Positions 19,827 through 28,263 of a stretch of 61,299 nucleotides of DNA are shown in pieces. Below the pieces are notes generated by a model. That model was not told the origin of the DNA and did no database searches. It saw nothing but the letters and a program-made list of their open reading frames with translations. Each line of letters begins with the position of its first letter. The first letter of the stretch is position 1. The stretch lies in assembly GCF_004310285.1 (NCBI RefSeq), contig NZ_SISF01000028.1:123286-184584 (forward strand), given 5' to 3'. A program made the translations under genes and the position numbers. Origin of the DNA: Agrobacterium cavarae (lineage in GTDB: Bacteria > Pseudomonadota > Alphaproteobacteria > Rhizobiales > Rhizobiaceae).

Positions 19827-20960
19827 TTACTCTGCAGCCTGCGGCTGAAAAGCTTGGTTGTTTGAAACTGGCGCCGGCGCGTTGAGGTCAGAGTTCGCCG
19901 GAATTTTACCATGAACGAGGTCATGGATGAATTGCAGCTTCTCGACAACGGCGGGAGTCAGCACGAAGGGGTAGAGATCGGCTTCACCCATGCTGCGTTG
20001 CATGGAGTTCAGCGCGACGCTGAGAGGCACCCAGGCATTGACGAGACGCTGTGCACTGCGGGCACGGTAGGGGTCGAACGCCACTTCGGTGGCCATGTCT
20101 TCATGGCCTTCCGGTTCGATGGCAATGCCGAAGGCATGGGCCGTTTCAAGCGTATCGACGATGTGAAGATAGTGGGCGAAGCATTCCGCAAAGTCTTCCC
20201 ACGGATGAACCGAGGCGTAGGAGCTGATATAGATTTCCTGCCAGCCCGGCTTCGGTCCCTCTTCATAATTTCGTTTCAGCGCTTCGCCGTAATCTTCACG
20301 TTCATCCCCGAAAGCAGCGCGGAACGCTTCGAGACGGCCGGCATCGCGAACCAGCTTGTTCCAGATGAAGTGCCCGACCTCATGGCGGAAGTGACCAAGC
20401 ATGGTGCGGTAGGGCTCGTTCATATTGGCACGAACCTGCTCACGCGTCACATCATCCGCTTCGGCCGCGCGGATGGCAATGAGGCCCTCGTCATGGCCCG
20501 TCATGGCGGGGATCACGGATCCATCCGCAGCGATCTCGTCAACCAGGAAGTCGAACACCAGCCCGCCCTGCGGATCGGCATCGCGGTTCGGGTGGGGCAG
20601 GTTAAAGCGCAACATCGAGTAGAAGAGATGCCGCTGCGCCTGACTAAGGCGTCGCCATTGTTCAATGCCGTCCTGGGTGGAGGTATCCGGGACAAGACGG
20701 TTATGGTTACAGGCGGGGCAGAAAGGCGTTTCGCTACCGGCTGGGACTGCCCAGTTGCAGATGTCGTTGACTTCATTGGCGCAGAAGCGGACCTGATGAT
20801 CCGGTTTCGATACCAGCGTCCAGAGCGGGTCGCCGGCTGGATCCAACGCTTCCATTGAAAGCGTCTCCGGTACGAAAGCTAACCTATGGCCGCACCGAAC
20901 ACAGGAGCGGTTGTCGAAGTGAACGGGCTGTCCGCAGGCAGCACACGAGAAAAGTTGCAT
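19827..20960 (-). CDS. zinc-ribbon putative zinc metallopeptidase
   Basis: This 377-residue cytoplasmic protein has two N-terminal Cys pairs forming zinc ribbons (CAACG, CVRCGH) and a third pair (CPACNHNRL near 82). The peptidase-like motif HEVGHFIW is near residue 195, with WEDFAECFAHYLH as a likely third-ligand helix. I associate this architecture with the putative zinc-binding metallopeptidase family (PF15887-like); no substrate is known. Its ATG has AGGAGA six bases upstream. The stop codon abuts that of the GGDEF-EAL gene with no gap, so the two convergent transcripts must overlap. Confidence 0.8.
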   Translation of the reverse strand: MQLFSCAACGQPVHFDNRSCVRCGHRLAFVPETLSMEALDPAGDPLWTLVSKPDHQVRFCANEVNDICNWAVPAGSETPFCPACNHNRLVPDTSTQDGIEQWRRLSQAQRHLFYSMLRFNLPHPNRDADPQGGLVFDFLVDEIAADGSVIPAMTGHDEGLIAIRAAEADDVTREQVRANMNEPYRTMLGHFRHEVGHFIWNKLVRDAGRLEAFRAAFGDEREDYGEALKRNYEEGPKPGWQEIYISSYASVHPWEDFAECFAHYLHIVDTLETAHAFGIAIEPEGHEDMATEVAFDPYRARSAQRLVNAWVPLSVALNSMQRSMGEADLYPFVLTPAVVEKLQFIHDLVHGKIPANSDLNAPAPVSNNQAFQPQAAE

Positions 20961-21010
20961 CCCTATCTCCTGGGCATCACGATTGATTGGGAAATTGACT
21001 GCGCAAGCGA

Positions 21011-21045
21011 AGAGCGCATGTGTCGGATTTCAACACATGCGCTCT
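21011..21045 (-). terminator. perfect 13-bp hairpin after csbD-like gene
   Basis: AGAGCGCATGTGT (21011-21023) and ACACATGCGCTCT (21033-21045) pair perfectly around a 9-base loop. The hairpin lies about 58 bases beyond the CsbD stop and about 50 bases before the metallopeptidase start. No strong U-run follows, so it could be a terminator, an attenuator or an operator. Confidence 0.5.
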
Positions 21046-21102
21046 GTGACCTTTGAGGTCATTCAGGTGCGGCCTCCTCACTGAGAGGAAACGCGTCTCC
21101 TG

Positions 21103-21294
21103 TTACATTCTGTCGACGGTGTCCTTGACGGCATCCTTGGCCTTGCCAGCAGCGGTCTGGACCTTGCCCTTGGTTTCCTGCGCAGCACCTTCGGCGCGCA
21201 TGCGGTCATTGCCGGTAGCCGAGCCAACGCCCTGCTTTACCTTGCCAGCAACTTCATTTGCCTTACCAGCGATCTTATCGGATGTGCTACCCAT
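21103..21294 (-). CDS. CsbD-family stress protein
   Basis: This is a very small, hydrophilic protein of 63 residues, almost all Lys, Ala, Gly, Asp and Gln. It has the CsbD signature of repeated [15 protein letters not shown] and [19 protein letters not shown] segments, predicted amphipathic helices. CsbD-like proteins are abundant general-stress proteins of unknown mechanism. The ATG follows a TAGGGAGAA ribosome site, which fits high expression. Confidence 0.88.
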   Translation of the reverse strand: MGSTSDKIAGKANEVAGKVKQGVGSATGNDRMRAEGAAQETKGKVQTAAGKAKDAVKDTVDRM

Positions 21295-21397
21295 GACTAT
21301 TCTCCCTAGTTTATGCCAGGCTCGGTGCTGGCTACCGGGGAGAAAACGTCATGAATATAATTTTGTTCCTCGTCATCTTACGCTTTCAAAGCGAAGA

Positions 21398-22003
21398 TCA
21401 GGCATGCCCTGCTTCGGCCGAAAGCATGCGGGGGTCGACCCCCATCAAAGCAAGCGCGCGCTCATACTTGTCATCCAAAGACCGGTCGAAGATAAGCTCT
21501 TCCGAGGCCGGGCAATTCAGCCAGCCATTATTGGCGATCTCGTTTTCAAGCTGACCCGGCGCCCAGCCGGCGTAACCCAGCAACATGGTGGCGCGCTGCG
21601 GCATTCGGCCGTTCGAAATTGCACGCACGATGTCGAGTGTGGCGGTCAACGAGATGTCGTCGCTGACGGGAATACTGGATTCGCTGGAGTAATCATCGGA
21701 ATGAAGCACGAAGCCCCTGCCCGTCTCCACCGGTCCACCAAACTGGATGGGAAAGTCGCGCGTGCGGTTGGGCAGCATGATCGCGTCATTGCTGTCCATG
21801 ATCTTCAGATGCAGGAGAACATCGGTGAAGGTGATCTGCTGGCCGCGGTTGATGATGAACCCCATGGCACCGGCCTGGGAATGCGCACATATATAAATGA
21901 CAGAGCGCTCAAAGGCGCTGTTGGCGAGCCCCGGCATGGCGATCAGAAACTGACCATCCAGAAAGCCCCGTTCCTTCTTGTCCATGAGGGTCGAAAAAAC
22001 CAA
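21398..22003 (-). CDS. YqgE/AlgH family protein (UPF0301)
   Basis: This 201-residue protein has the family blocks [13 protein letters not shown] (about 12-24), [18 protein letters not shown], the [15 protein letters not shown] stretch and [14 protein letters not shown]. The YqgE/AlgH fold is known but its molecular role is unclear. I place the start at a TTG (22003): AAAGGGGAGG stands six bases upstream and the resulting [14 protein letters not shown] gives the usual length of about 200 residues. A later ATG at 21985 lacks such a site, and the longest frame (22072) would add 23 atypical residues. Confidence 0.88.
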   Translation of the reverse strand: MVFSTLMDKKERGFLDGQFLIAMPGLANSAFERSVIYICAHSQAGAMGFIINRGQQITFTDVLLHLKIMDSNDAIMLPNRTRDFPIQFGGPVETGRGFVLHSDDYSSESSIPVSDDISLTATLDIVRAISNGRMPQRATMLLGYAGWAPGQLENEIANNGWLNCPASEELIFDRSLDDKYERALALMGVDPRMLSAEAGHA

Positions 22004-22155
22004 GAGCGCCTCCCCTTTCAGCGCCCCATAGCGACGCCGGTGTGGTTTCACCTTTTGGTAAGGATGAGGCATAGCGACCTATCAATCAACCGAAAATGAT
22101 GAATGAGACAAAATCGTAACTGGTCGCTTCACCCGGGTTGCGCTAGACGAGAAGT

Positions 22156-23001
22156 ATGACCCGTTCGATCTCCTCCCCCCTTCGCACCGTTCTGATCGCC
22201 TTCATCGCGGTTGTTTCAACGATCGTCATTGCAGAGGCTGCCAAGGCCGACACGACCGAATGGGCAACGAGCGAAGGCGGGCGCATGCGCGTCGTAAGCC
22301 TGCCGCCTGACGGCAGTGGAAAAATCGAGGCGGTGCTTCAGATCGATCTCAAGCCTGGCTGGATCACCTATTGGCGCGAGCCGGGGGAAGCGGGCATACC
22401 GCCGCAGTTGAAGCCCGACCCGGCAAGCGGCGTGACACTGTCTTCCATGTCGTTCCCCGTGCCGAAGCTGATCAAGAATGACGACATCACCGATATTGGC
22501 TACGACCAGCCGGTGAACTTTCCGATCACCTTGCAGTCCGGCGCAGGCCATGACACCGACGCGGCAAAGCTGACGGCTTTCATCGGCGTCTGCCTCAATA
22601 TCTGCATCCCTTTCGAGGCAAGCTTCGACATCGACAGGAAGGCAGAGGCCACGCAAGACGAGGTCGCCTTCATCCAGTCGAGCAAGACAAATCTCCCAGA
22701 GGCGCCATCGGACGATTTCAAGGTGGTCAACTTCCACATCACGCCGGATAAGACCCTGCTCGGTGTGGAGTTGTACCTGCCCGAGGGAGCGCCGAAGGAG
22801 GCCGACATCTATGTCGCTGGGCCATCTGGCTATGCCTATTTCGAGCCGCAGAACCTGGTGCGCGACAAGCGCAAGCTTTCCTTCTACATGAACATCAAGG
22901 GTCTGCCGAAGAGCTATAATCCAAAGGGGCAAAGCTGGCACATTCTGGTCAAATCCGGCGCGCGCGCCATGGAAGCGCCGCTGAATTTCCCCGCTCAGTA
23001 A
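22156..23001 (+). CDS. exported stand-alone DsbD N-terminal (DsbD-alpha-like) domain protein
   Basis: This is a 281-residue exported protein with a signal peptide to about residue 30. The mature part looks like the immunoglobulin-like DsbC-binding domain of DsbD: WITYWREPGEAGIPPQL, then the redox-type pair GVCLNICIPF near 150 and the C-terminal strand block. Full DsbD would continue with eight membrane helices and a thioredoxin domain; neither is present here nor in the next gene. It may be a periplasmic thiol carrier served by another membrane protein such as CcdA. It precedes the peroxiredoxin gene by 86 bases, with a separate promoter. Confidence 0.78.
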   Translation: MTRSISSPLRTVLIAFIAVVSTIVIAEAAKADTTEWATSEGGRMRVVSLPPDGSGKIEAVLQIDLKPGWITYWREPGEAGIPPQLKPDPASGVTLSSMSFPVPKLIKNDDITDIGYDQPVNFPITLQSGAGHDTDAAKLTAFIGVCLNICIPFEASFDIDRKAEATQDEVAFIQSSKTNLPEAPSDDFKVVNFHITPDKTLLGVELYLPEGAPKEADIYVAGPSGYAYFEPQNLVRDKRKLSFYMNIKGLPKSYNPKGQSWHILVKSGARAMEAPLNFPAQ

Positions 23002-23028
23002 GGGATCTCAGCTATCCGAGAAAACGGC

Positions 23029-23057
23029 TTCACAGTTTTCTCGATCATGCTCTATAG
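23029..23057 (+). promoter_or_regulatory. sigma-70-type promoter for the peroxiredoxin gene
   Basis: TTCACA (23029-23034) and CTATAG (23052-23057) are separated by exactly 17 bases, matching the alphaproteobacterial housekeeping pattern. The -10 box lies 30 bases before the ATG at 23088. Confidence 0.55.
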
Positions 23058-23087
23058 TCGCGCCGTCATTGCCACAGGAGCGATATT

Positions 23088-23573
23088 ATGACCATCAAGA
23101 TCGGCGACAAGCTGCCCTCCGCGACCTTCAAGGAAAAGACCACGGATGGCCCTGTCGAAACCACGACCGACGAGCTTTTCAGCGGCAAGAAGGTTGTCGT
23201 CTTTGCCGTTCCAGGCGCATTCACACCAACCTGCTCTTTGAACCACCTGCCCGGCTATCTGGAAAATCGTGACGCCATCCTTGCACGTGGCGTGGACGAT
23301 ATTGCCGTCGTTGCTGTCAACGACTGGCACGTCATGGGCGCATGGGCGCAATCGAGCGGCGGTCAGGGCAAGATCCACTTCCTCGCAGACTGGGACGCGT
23401 CCTTCACCAAGGCGCTTGGCCTTGATGCAGACCTTTCCGGCGGCGGTCTCGGCGTGCGCTCCAAGCGCTATTCCATGCTAGTGGATGACGGCGTGGTCAA
23501 GTCTCTGAACATCGAAGAAAATCCCGGCCAGGCAACGGTGTCTTCCGCTGCCACGATGATCGAACAGCTCTGA
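23088..23573 (+). CDS. peroxiredoxin (Prx5 / AhpC-TSA, redoxin family)
   Basis: This is a 161-residue cytosolic peroxidase. The peroxidatic Cys is in PGAFTPTCSLNHLPGY (about 40-55), and the conserved Arg lies in VRSKRYSMLVDDGVVK. No other Cys is present, so it behaves as a 1-Cys or glutathione/glutaredoxin-reduced Prx5-type enzyme that removes organic peroxides. Its own promoter and a strong terminator make it monocistronic. Confidence 0.93.
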   Translation: MTIKIGDKLPSATFKEKTTDGPVETTTDELFSGKKVVVFAVPGAFTPTCSLNHLPGYLENRDAILARGVDDIAVVAVNDWHVMGAWAQSSGGQGKIHFLADWDASFTKALGLDADLSGGGLGVRSKRYSMLVDDGVVKSLNIEENPGQATVSSAATMIEQL

Positions 23574-23600
23574 TCTTACCGTCATTACGTCATCGAAATT

Positions 23601-23625
23601 GGCCCGACATCGCGTCGGGCCTTTT
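23601..23625 (+). terminator. rho-independent terminator of the peroxiredoxin gene
   Basis: GGCCCGAC (23601-23608) pairs with GTCGGGCC (23614-23621) around a 5-base loop and is followed by TTTT. It begins 28 bases after the stop. Confidence 0.85.
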
Positions 23626-23688
23626 GCATTTAAGGGGCATCGTGACGCTCGAAGAAACTGGTGAAGCGCGCCATTCTTCCGCCTCAAT

Positions 23689-23717
23689 TGTTACACCATA
23701 ACAGTAACGGTATAACA
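23689..23717 (+). promoter_or_regulatory. Zur-like palindromic operator before the metal ABC operon
   Basis: A 29-base imperfect palindrome has 11 of 14 complementary pairs. Its outer arms are TGTTACACC and GGTATAACA. The A/T-rich GTTAyA...TrTAAC arms resemble Zur/Mur-type Fur-family boxes of Rhizobiales. It ends 17 bases before the ATG of the small leading ORF, so binding would block initiation of the whole operon. Confidence 0.6.
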
Positions 23718-23733
23718 TTTTTGTGAGCGCGCC

Positions 23734-23856
23734 ATGCTGCGTTTGTTTTTCCCGTCCCCCCTGCTGCGCCAATCCGCAGCGCACCGAATTCTTCTGGTTT
23801 TTCTGCTCCTCCTGCCTCTTTGGGCTGCGATCTATTGGGCCGTGGTTCTGCCATGA
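23734..23856 (+). CDS. 40-residue predicted membrane protein heading the metal ABC operon
   Basis: An ATG at 23734 opens a 40-codon frame: a basic, polar N-terminus with LLRQSAAHR, then one strongly hydrophobic helix (ILLVFLLLLPLWAAIYWAVV, about 19-38), stop at 23854. Its stop overlaps the ATG of the ABC ATPase gene in an ATGA, identical to the junction between the next two genes. That argues for real translation and coupling. A role as a small transporter subunit or as a leader peptide is equally possible; I recognise no family. Confidence 0.6.
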   Translation: MLRLFFPSPLLRQSAAHRILLVFLLLLPLWAAIYWAVVLP

Positions 23857-24596
23857 TCGACACGCCCGTTCTTCAGATCGAAAACCTCACCGTGGCCTAC
23901 GAGCGCCATCCGGCGGTTCATCATATCTCCGGTGCGTTTCATGCCGGAAGCCTGACGGCCATCGCCGGACCAAACGGTGCAGGCAAATCCACACTGCTTA
24001 AATCCATCATTGGCGAGTTGCGGCCGTCGGAGGGGCGGATCATTCACTCCTTGAAGCGCACTGATTTTGGCTACCTTCCGCAAGCCGCCGATATCAACCG
24101 GCGCTTTCCAATTTCCGTTCTCGATACCGTATTGCTCGGAGCGTGGAGGGCGGCGGGCGCATTTGGGCGCGTCACGGCTGAGCAACTGAACGCAGGTCGC
24201 CACGCATTGTCGGCGGTCGGTCTTGAGGGCTTCGAGAGACGGCCGATTGGCTCGCTGTCGGCTGGACAGTTCCAGCGTGTACTTTTCGCACGGCTTCTGG
24301 TGCAGGATGCCAAGGTCATTCTGCTCGATGAGCCTTTCACCGCCATCGATGCCAGAACGACCCGGGATCTGCTCGACATCGTCGCACGCTGGCATGGCGA
24401 AGGACGCACCGTGATTGCCGTGCTGCACGATTTCGATCAGGTGCGGGCGCATTTTCCTCAGACGCTGCTGATCGCCCGCGACCTCGTTGGCTGGGGTGCG
24501 ACTGCCGATGTCATGTCGCCTGCCAATCTCCTGCGTGCTCGCGCCATGGCCGAACGCTGGGACGAAGATAGCGGCGTCTGCGAGCCGGCCGCATGA
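23853..24596 (+). CDS. zinc/manganese ABC transporter ATP-binding protein
   Basis: This 247-residue ATPase is of the ZnuC/TroB/AztA class. Walker A is GPNGAGKST, the Q-loop lies in FGYLPQAADINRRFPISV, the signature is LSAGQFQR, Walker B is VILLDEPFTAID, and the H-loop is VLHDFDQV. The IxRRFP segment and the Q-loop neighbourhood are typical of metal importers. The frame is open to 23820, but the ATG at 23853 (MIDTPVLQIENL) overlaps the small ORF stop and is the natural start. It is coupled to the permease by an ATGA overlap. Confidence 0.9.
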   Translation: MIDTPVLQIENLTVAYERHPAVHHISGAFHAGSLTAIAGPNGAGKSTLLKSIIGELRPSEGRIIHSLKRTDFGYLPQAADINRRFPISVLDTVLLGAWRAAGAFGRVTAEQLNAGRHALSAVGLEGFERRPIGSLSAGQFQRVLFARLLVQDAKVILLDEPFTAIDARTTRDLLDIVARWHGEGRTVIAVLHDFDQVRAHFPQTLLIARDLVGWGATADVMSPANLLRARAMAERWDEDSGVCEPAA

Positions 24597-25465
24597 CAGC
24601 CTACGATCTCTTCATCGCGCCGTTTCAGGATTACGGCTTCATGCGCCGGGCACTCGTCGCCTGCCTTTGCCTCTCGGTTGGAGCAAGCCCCATCGGAGTC
24701 CTGCTTGCCCTGCGACGGATGAGCCTGATGGGGGATGCCCTGAGCCACGCTATTCTGCCAGGTGCGGCAATCGGCTATCTGGTGGCCGGCTCGCTGTCTC
24801 TGACCGCGATGGGGCTTGGGGGTCTCGTTGCAGGGCTTTCGGTTGCACTTCTTTCCGGTATCGTCAGCCGCATAACGCCGCTTCAGGAAGATGCGAGCTT
24901 TGCAAGTTTCTATCTGGCGTCGCTCGCCCTTGGCGTTCTGATCGTCTCCCTGCACGGCTCAAATGTCGATCTGCTGCATGTGCTCTTCGGCACGATCCTC
25001 GCGATCGATGCGCCAGCGCTCTATCAGATCGGTGCGATTACCTCGCTGACGCTGGTGGTGATGGCAATCATCTACCGACCGCTGGTGACCGAGTGCTTCG
25101 ACCCCGGCTTCTTACGCGCCGTCGGCGGCCGCGGCCCGATCTATCACGTGGCATTCCTGCTCCTCGTCGTCATCAATCTGGTCGCCAGTTTCCAGGCGCT
25201 TGGAACACTGATGGCTGTCGGCCTGATGATGCTGCCAGCAGCGATCGCGCAACTTTGGGCACGCAGCCTGCCCGCCATGCTGGCGATTGCCAGCGGCAGT
25301 GCCGCTGCCTCCGGCTATCTGGGCCTCGTTGCTTCCTACCATTTCGAGACGGCGTCCGGACCGACCATCATCATCGCGGCCACCTGTCTCTACGGGCTCT
25401 CCATTCTGGTTGCGCCAGCGGGCCTTGGTTCCCGCATTTTCACCCGCCCTCATCTGAAGGGCTAA
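24593..25465 (+). CDS. zinc/manganese ABC transporter permease
   Basis: This 290-residue protein has about eight to nine hydrophobic helices and the ABC-3 family permease pattern. The cytoplasmic coupling segment is RRMSLMGDALSHAILPG (about 40-56). Charged residues are few inside the helices except in the TPLQEDASFASFY loop. It forms the membrane channel for the ATPase encoded just upstream, and is followed 10 bases later by the binding-protein gene. Confidence 0.92.
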   Translation: MTAYDLFIAPFQDYGFMRRALVACLCLSVGASPIGVLLALRRMSLMGDALSHAILPGAAIGYLVAGSLSLTAMGLGGLVAGLSVALLSGIVSRITPLQEDASFASFYLASLALGVLIVSLHGSNVDLLHVLFGTILAIDAPALYQIGAITSLTLVVMAIIYRPLVTECFDPGFLRAVGGRGPIYHVAFLLLVVINLVASFQALGTLMAVGLMMLPAAIAQLWARSLPAMLAIASGSAAASGYLGLVASYHFETASGPTIIIAATCLYGLSILVAPAGLGSRIFTRPHLKG

Positions 25466-25475
25466 TTTTAGGAGA

Positions 25476-26378
25476 ATGCCAATGTCACCACGCCTCTTCC
25501 TTCTTTCTACCGCACTTCCCATCGCCATGGCCTTTTCCACCGCCGCTTTGGCGGGAGAGGTGAAAGCCGTCGCCTCCTTCACCGTGCTTGCCGATGTGGT
25601 GAAGCAGGTGGGCGGCAAGCATGTGACCGTTACCAGCCTGGTCAAGCCGGATGGCGACCCTCATGAATTCGAACCGTCGCCTGCGAATGCGAAAAGCCTG
25701 AATGCCGCAGATGTCGTCTTTGTCAGCGGGCTTGGTCTGGAAGGATGGATGGACCGGCTGATTTCCGCGTCGGGCTACAAGGGAACACCTGTCGATGTGT
25801 CCCAGGGCATCAAGACGCGCGAGATGGATGAGGACGGCAAGACGGTGACCGATCCGCATGTCTGGAACAGCCCGGTCAACGTCAAGGTATGGGTAAAGAA
25901 TATCGAGACGACGCTTGCCGCGGCCGACCCCGCCGACAAGGATGATTTCAAGGCAAATGCTGCCGCCTATCTTCAGAAGCTCGATGAATTGGATCGTTAC
26001 GCGCACCAGAAGTTCGATCCCATCCCACAGGATCGCCGTAAGATCCTCACAAGCCACGATGCCTTCGGTTATTTCGGCCGTGAGTATAACGTCACGTTTC
26101 TCTCGCCGCTCGGCGTTTCGACGGAAACGGAAGCCTCTGCCGGCGACGTGGCAAAGCTGATCGAGCAGATCAAGGCGGAGCACGTCAAAACCTATTTCTT
26201 CGAAAACTCGAATGACCCGAGACTGGTCAAGCAGGTGGCCAAGGCAACGGGCGCTGCCCCCGGCGGTGAACTCTATGTCGAGTCCCTCTCCAAGGCGAAT
26301 GGCCCTGCACCAACATATGAGAAGATGTTCCGCTATAACGTCGACAAGATCGCCGACGCCATCAACAAGTCCAGTTGA
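25476..26378 (+). CDS. zinc/manganese ABC transporter substrate-binding protein (ZnuA/AztC-like)
   Basis: This is a 300-residue periplasmic cluster A-I binding protein with a signal peptide ending at ALA-GEV. Candidate metal ligands are the His of DPHEFEP (about 66), the His of DPHVWNSP (about 128), the His of SHDAFGYF (about 193) and an acidic residue in ENSNDPR (about 248). The His/Glu-rich loop of enteric ZnuA is missing, closer to AztC-type proteins. AGGAGAATGCC overlaps the start region; a second ATG lies two codons on. The gene ends the operon before a bidirectional hairpin. Confidence 0.9.
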   Translation: MPMSPRLFLLSTALPIAMAFSTAALAGEVKAVASFTVLADVVKQVGGKHVTVTSLVKPDGDPHEFEPSPANAKSLNAADVVFVSGLGLEGWMDRLISASGYKGTPVDVSQGIKTREMDEDGKTVTDPHVWNSPVNVKVWVKNIETTLAAADPADKDDFKANAAAYLQKLDELDRYAHQKFDPIPQDRRKILTSHDAFGYFGREYNVTFLSPLGVSTETEASAGDVAKLIEQIKAEHVKTYFFENSNDPRLVKQVAKATGAAPGGELYVESLSKANGPAPTYEKMFRYNVDKIADAINKSS

Positions 26379-26387
26379 TTTGAAACT

Positions 26388-26429
26388 GAATGGCCCTCGT
26401 TACCCCAAGCCGGGTGACGAGGGCCATTC
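26388..26429. terminator. 17-bp stem-loop between convergent genes
   Basis: Arms 26388-26404 (GAATGGCCCTCGTTACC) and 26413-26429 pair at 16 positions plus one wobble around an 8-base loop. It lies 9 bases after the binding-protein stop and 32 bases past the Dabb stop, so it should end transcription from both directions. Confidence 0.75.
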
Positions 26430-26461
26430 ATCATCGATGCCGGAAACTCGGCTACGTGTGG

Positions 26462-26773
26462 TCAGACAGCCATGTCGAAAACGAGGATACCGGCCAGGCC
26501 GCCATCGGTCAGGCCAGCCAGGCGTTCGCCAACCTCGACGTGTTCCGGATGCACGAGATAGTCGTCGCGCGCTTCGGTGCTCTCAAAGGTGACGATGAAG
26601 CCATCCAGGAACCCACCATTCAAGCCTTCCGACGATACGTTCTGGCCGCACTTGATGTCGGAAATGCCGGGAATGACGTCCTTGAGCGCCACGATTGCCT
26701 CATAGATCGCCTGCTTGTCGGACGTGGTGGCTGCGGATTTAAACCGCAGGAATACGCAGTGAAGTATCGTCAA
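26462..26773 (-). CDS. Dabb-family (stress-responsive A/B barrel) protein
   Basis: This is a compact protein of 103 residues with the dimeric alpha/beta barrel pattern: a first strand LHCVFLRFKS, the DIKCGQNVSSEGL segment, then DGFIVTFESTEARDDYLVHP and the HVEVGERL helix. Function is unknown; plant homologues are stress-induced. The start is a TTG at 26773 with GAGGAG seven bases upstream. The longer frame to 26827 has no ribosome site and overlaps rnhA. It is the last gene of the long cox-to-rnhA run. Confidence 0.78.
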   Translation of the reverse strand: MTILHCVFLRFKSAATTSDKQAIYEAIVALKDVIPGISDIKCGQNVSSEGLNGGFLDGFIVTFESTEARDDYLVHPEHVEVGERLAGLTDGGLAGILVFDMAV

Positions 26774-26823
26774 GTGTCTCTCCTCTTCGACTGTGCAGCT
26801 CGGTTCGAGACTACACCATCGCT

Positions 26824-27267
26824 TCATGACCGCCGTTTGAACGGTTCCATGCCTTTTCGCGCCAGTTCGTCGGCGCGCTCGTTTTCCGGATGTCCGGCAT
26901 GACCCTTGACCCAGTGCAGCGTGACCTTGTGTCGCTCGCGCGCCGTCTCCAGCGCCTGCCAGAGTTCGACGTTTTTGACCGGTTTATTGTCGGCGGTCTT
27001 CCAGCCCTTTTTCTTCCAGCCGAAAATCCACTTGGTGATGCCATCCTTGACGTAAGCGCTATCGGTGTAAAGATCGACCTCGCACGGGGCCTTCAGCGCA
27101 TTGAGCGCCTCGATGGCCGCCATCAGCTCCATGCGATTGTTGGTGGTGTCTGCCTCGCCGCCGTTCAGTTCCTTTTCCACCTCGCCATAGCGAAGTACGG
27201 CACCCCAGCCGCCCGGTCCGGGATTGCCCGAACAGGCGCCATCGGTGAAGATATCGACATGCTTCAT
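26824..27267 (-). CDS. rnhA: ribonuclease HI
   Basis: This is a 147-residue RNase HI that cleaves RNA in RNA-DNA hybrids. All catalytic acids are present: D9 in [16 protein letters not shown]47 in NRMELMAA, D69 in LYTDSAYV and D133 in NERADELA. The basic handle region is [11 protein letters not shown]. Its ATG overlaps the stop of thrB by four bases. Confidence 0.97.
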   Translation of the reverse strand: MKHVDIFTDGACSGNPGPGGWGAVLRYGEVEKELNGGEADTTNNRMELMAAIEALNALKAPCEVDLYTDSAYVKDGITKWIFGWKKKGWKTADNKPVKNVELWQALETARERHKVTLHWVKGHAGHPENERADELARKGMEPFKRRS

Positions 27268-28232
27268 TCTTCCACCAGACCATATTCGGCCACATGGCCG
27301 ATGGAGCGGTGAAAGCGCAGCTTGCGCAGATATTCAAGCGGATCCTTTTTGACCACCAGAGCGCCAGCCGGCGTCGTCAACCAGTCATAGAGGCGCGTCA
27401 GGAAGAAGCGCAGTGCGGAGCCACGCGCCAGAATCGGCATGGCCTCCAGCTCGGCTTCACTCATCGGGCGTACTGATTGATAGCCTGCAAGCAGCGCCTT
27501 GCCCTTGGTGACGTTATAGGAGCCATCCTTCTCGAAGCACCAGGCGTTGAGGCAGATCGAGACGTCATAGGCGAGAAGATCGTTGCAGGCGAAATAGAAG
27601 TCGATAAGGCCGGAAAGCTCATCACCCAGGAAGAAGACATTGTCCTGAAAGAGATCGGCATGGATGACGCCGGATGGCAGATCCTTCGGCCAATGGGCGG
27701 CGAGGAAAGCGATTTCCGGATCGATCTCGTCCTTCAGACCGCTTTCGACTTCGTCGGCGCGGCCTTCGGACTTCTCCCACAACACCTTCCAGCCCTCGAG
27801 CGAAAGAGCGTTCGGCCGCTTGATGTCGAATCCTTCGCCTGCCACGTGCATGGCCGCCAGCGCCTTGCCGACTTCCCAGCAATGCTTAGCCTCAGGCTTT
27901 CTAAGCCACATGCCCTCCAAAAACGAAATCAGCGCTGCCGGCCGGCCGGACAACTCGCCCAGTAGCTCACCGTCTTTTCGCGGCAGGGGCAGCGGGCAGG
28001 ACAGCCCCTTGTCGGCCAAATGCTGCATCAGTCCCAAAAAGAAGGGCAGATCAGACTTCTCCACGCGCTTCTCGTAAAGCGTCAGGATCAGCGGGTCTTT
28101 CGTCGTGTGCAGCAGGAAATTGGAGTTTTCGACACCCTCGGCAATGCCCTTATACGAGGTCAATTCGCCGACGTCATATTGGCTAAGAAACTGTCTCAGC
28201 TCATCTTCAGTGATGTCCGTGTAAACTGCCAA
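27264..28232 (-). CDS. thrB: homoserine kinase (APH-fold, ThrB2 type)
   Basis: This 322-residue kinase belongs to the aminoglycoside-phosphotransferase-like class of homoserine kinases used by alphaproteobacteria and pseudomonads, not to the GHMP class. Visible are GVENSNFLL near the N-terminus, the catalytic loop [14 protein letters not shown] (about 190-203) and the metal-binding [15 protein letters not shown]. It makes O-phosphohomoserine for ThrC. The start is a TTG ([12 protein letters not shown]). It sits between ispH and rnhA, overlapping rnhA by ATGA. Confidence 0.94.
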   Translation of the reverse strand: MAVYTDITEDELRQFLSQYDVGELTSYKGIAEGVENSNFLLHTTKDPLILTLYEKRVEKSDLPFFLGLMQHLADKGLSCPLPLPRKDGELLGELSGRPAALISFLEGMWLRKPEAKHCWEVGKALAAMHVAGEGFDIKRPNALSLEGWKVLWEKSEGRADEVESGLKDEIDPEIAFLAAHWPKDLPSGVIHADLFQDNVFFLGDELSGLIDFYFACNDLLAYDVSICLNAWCFEKDGSYNVTKGKALLAGYQSVRPMSEAELEAMPILARGSALRFFLTRLYDWLTTPAGALVVKKDPLEYLRKLRFHRSIGHVAEYGLVEE

Positions 28233-28263
28233 TGGAATTCTCTTACAAGAGGATGAAAAAGGA

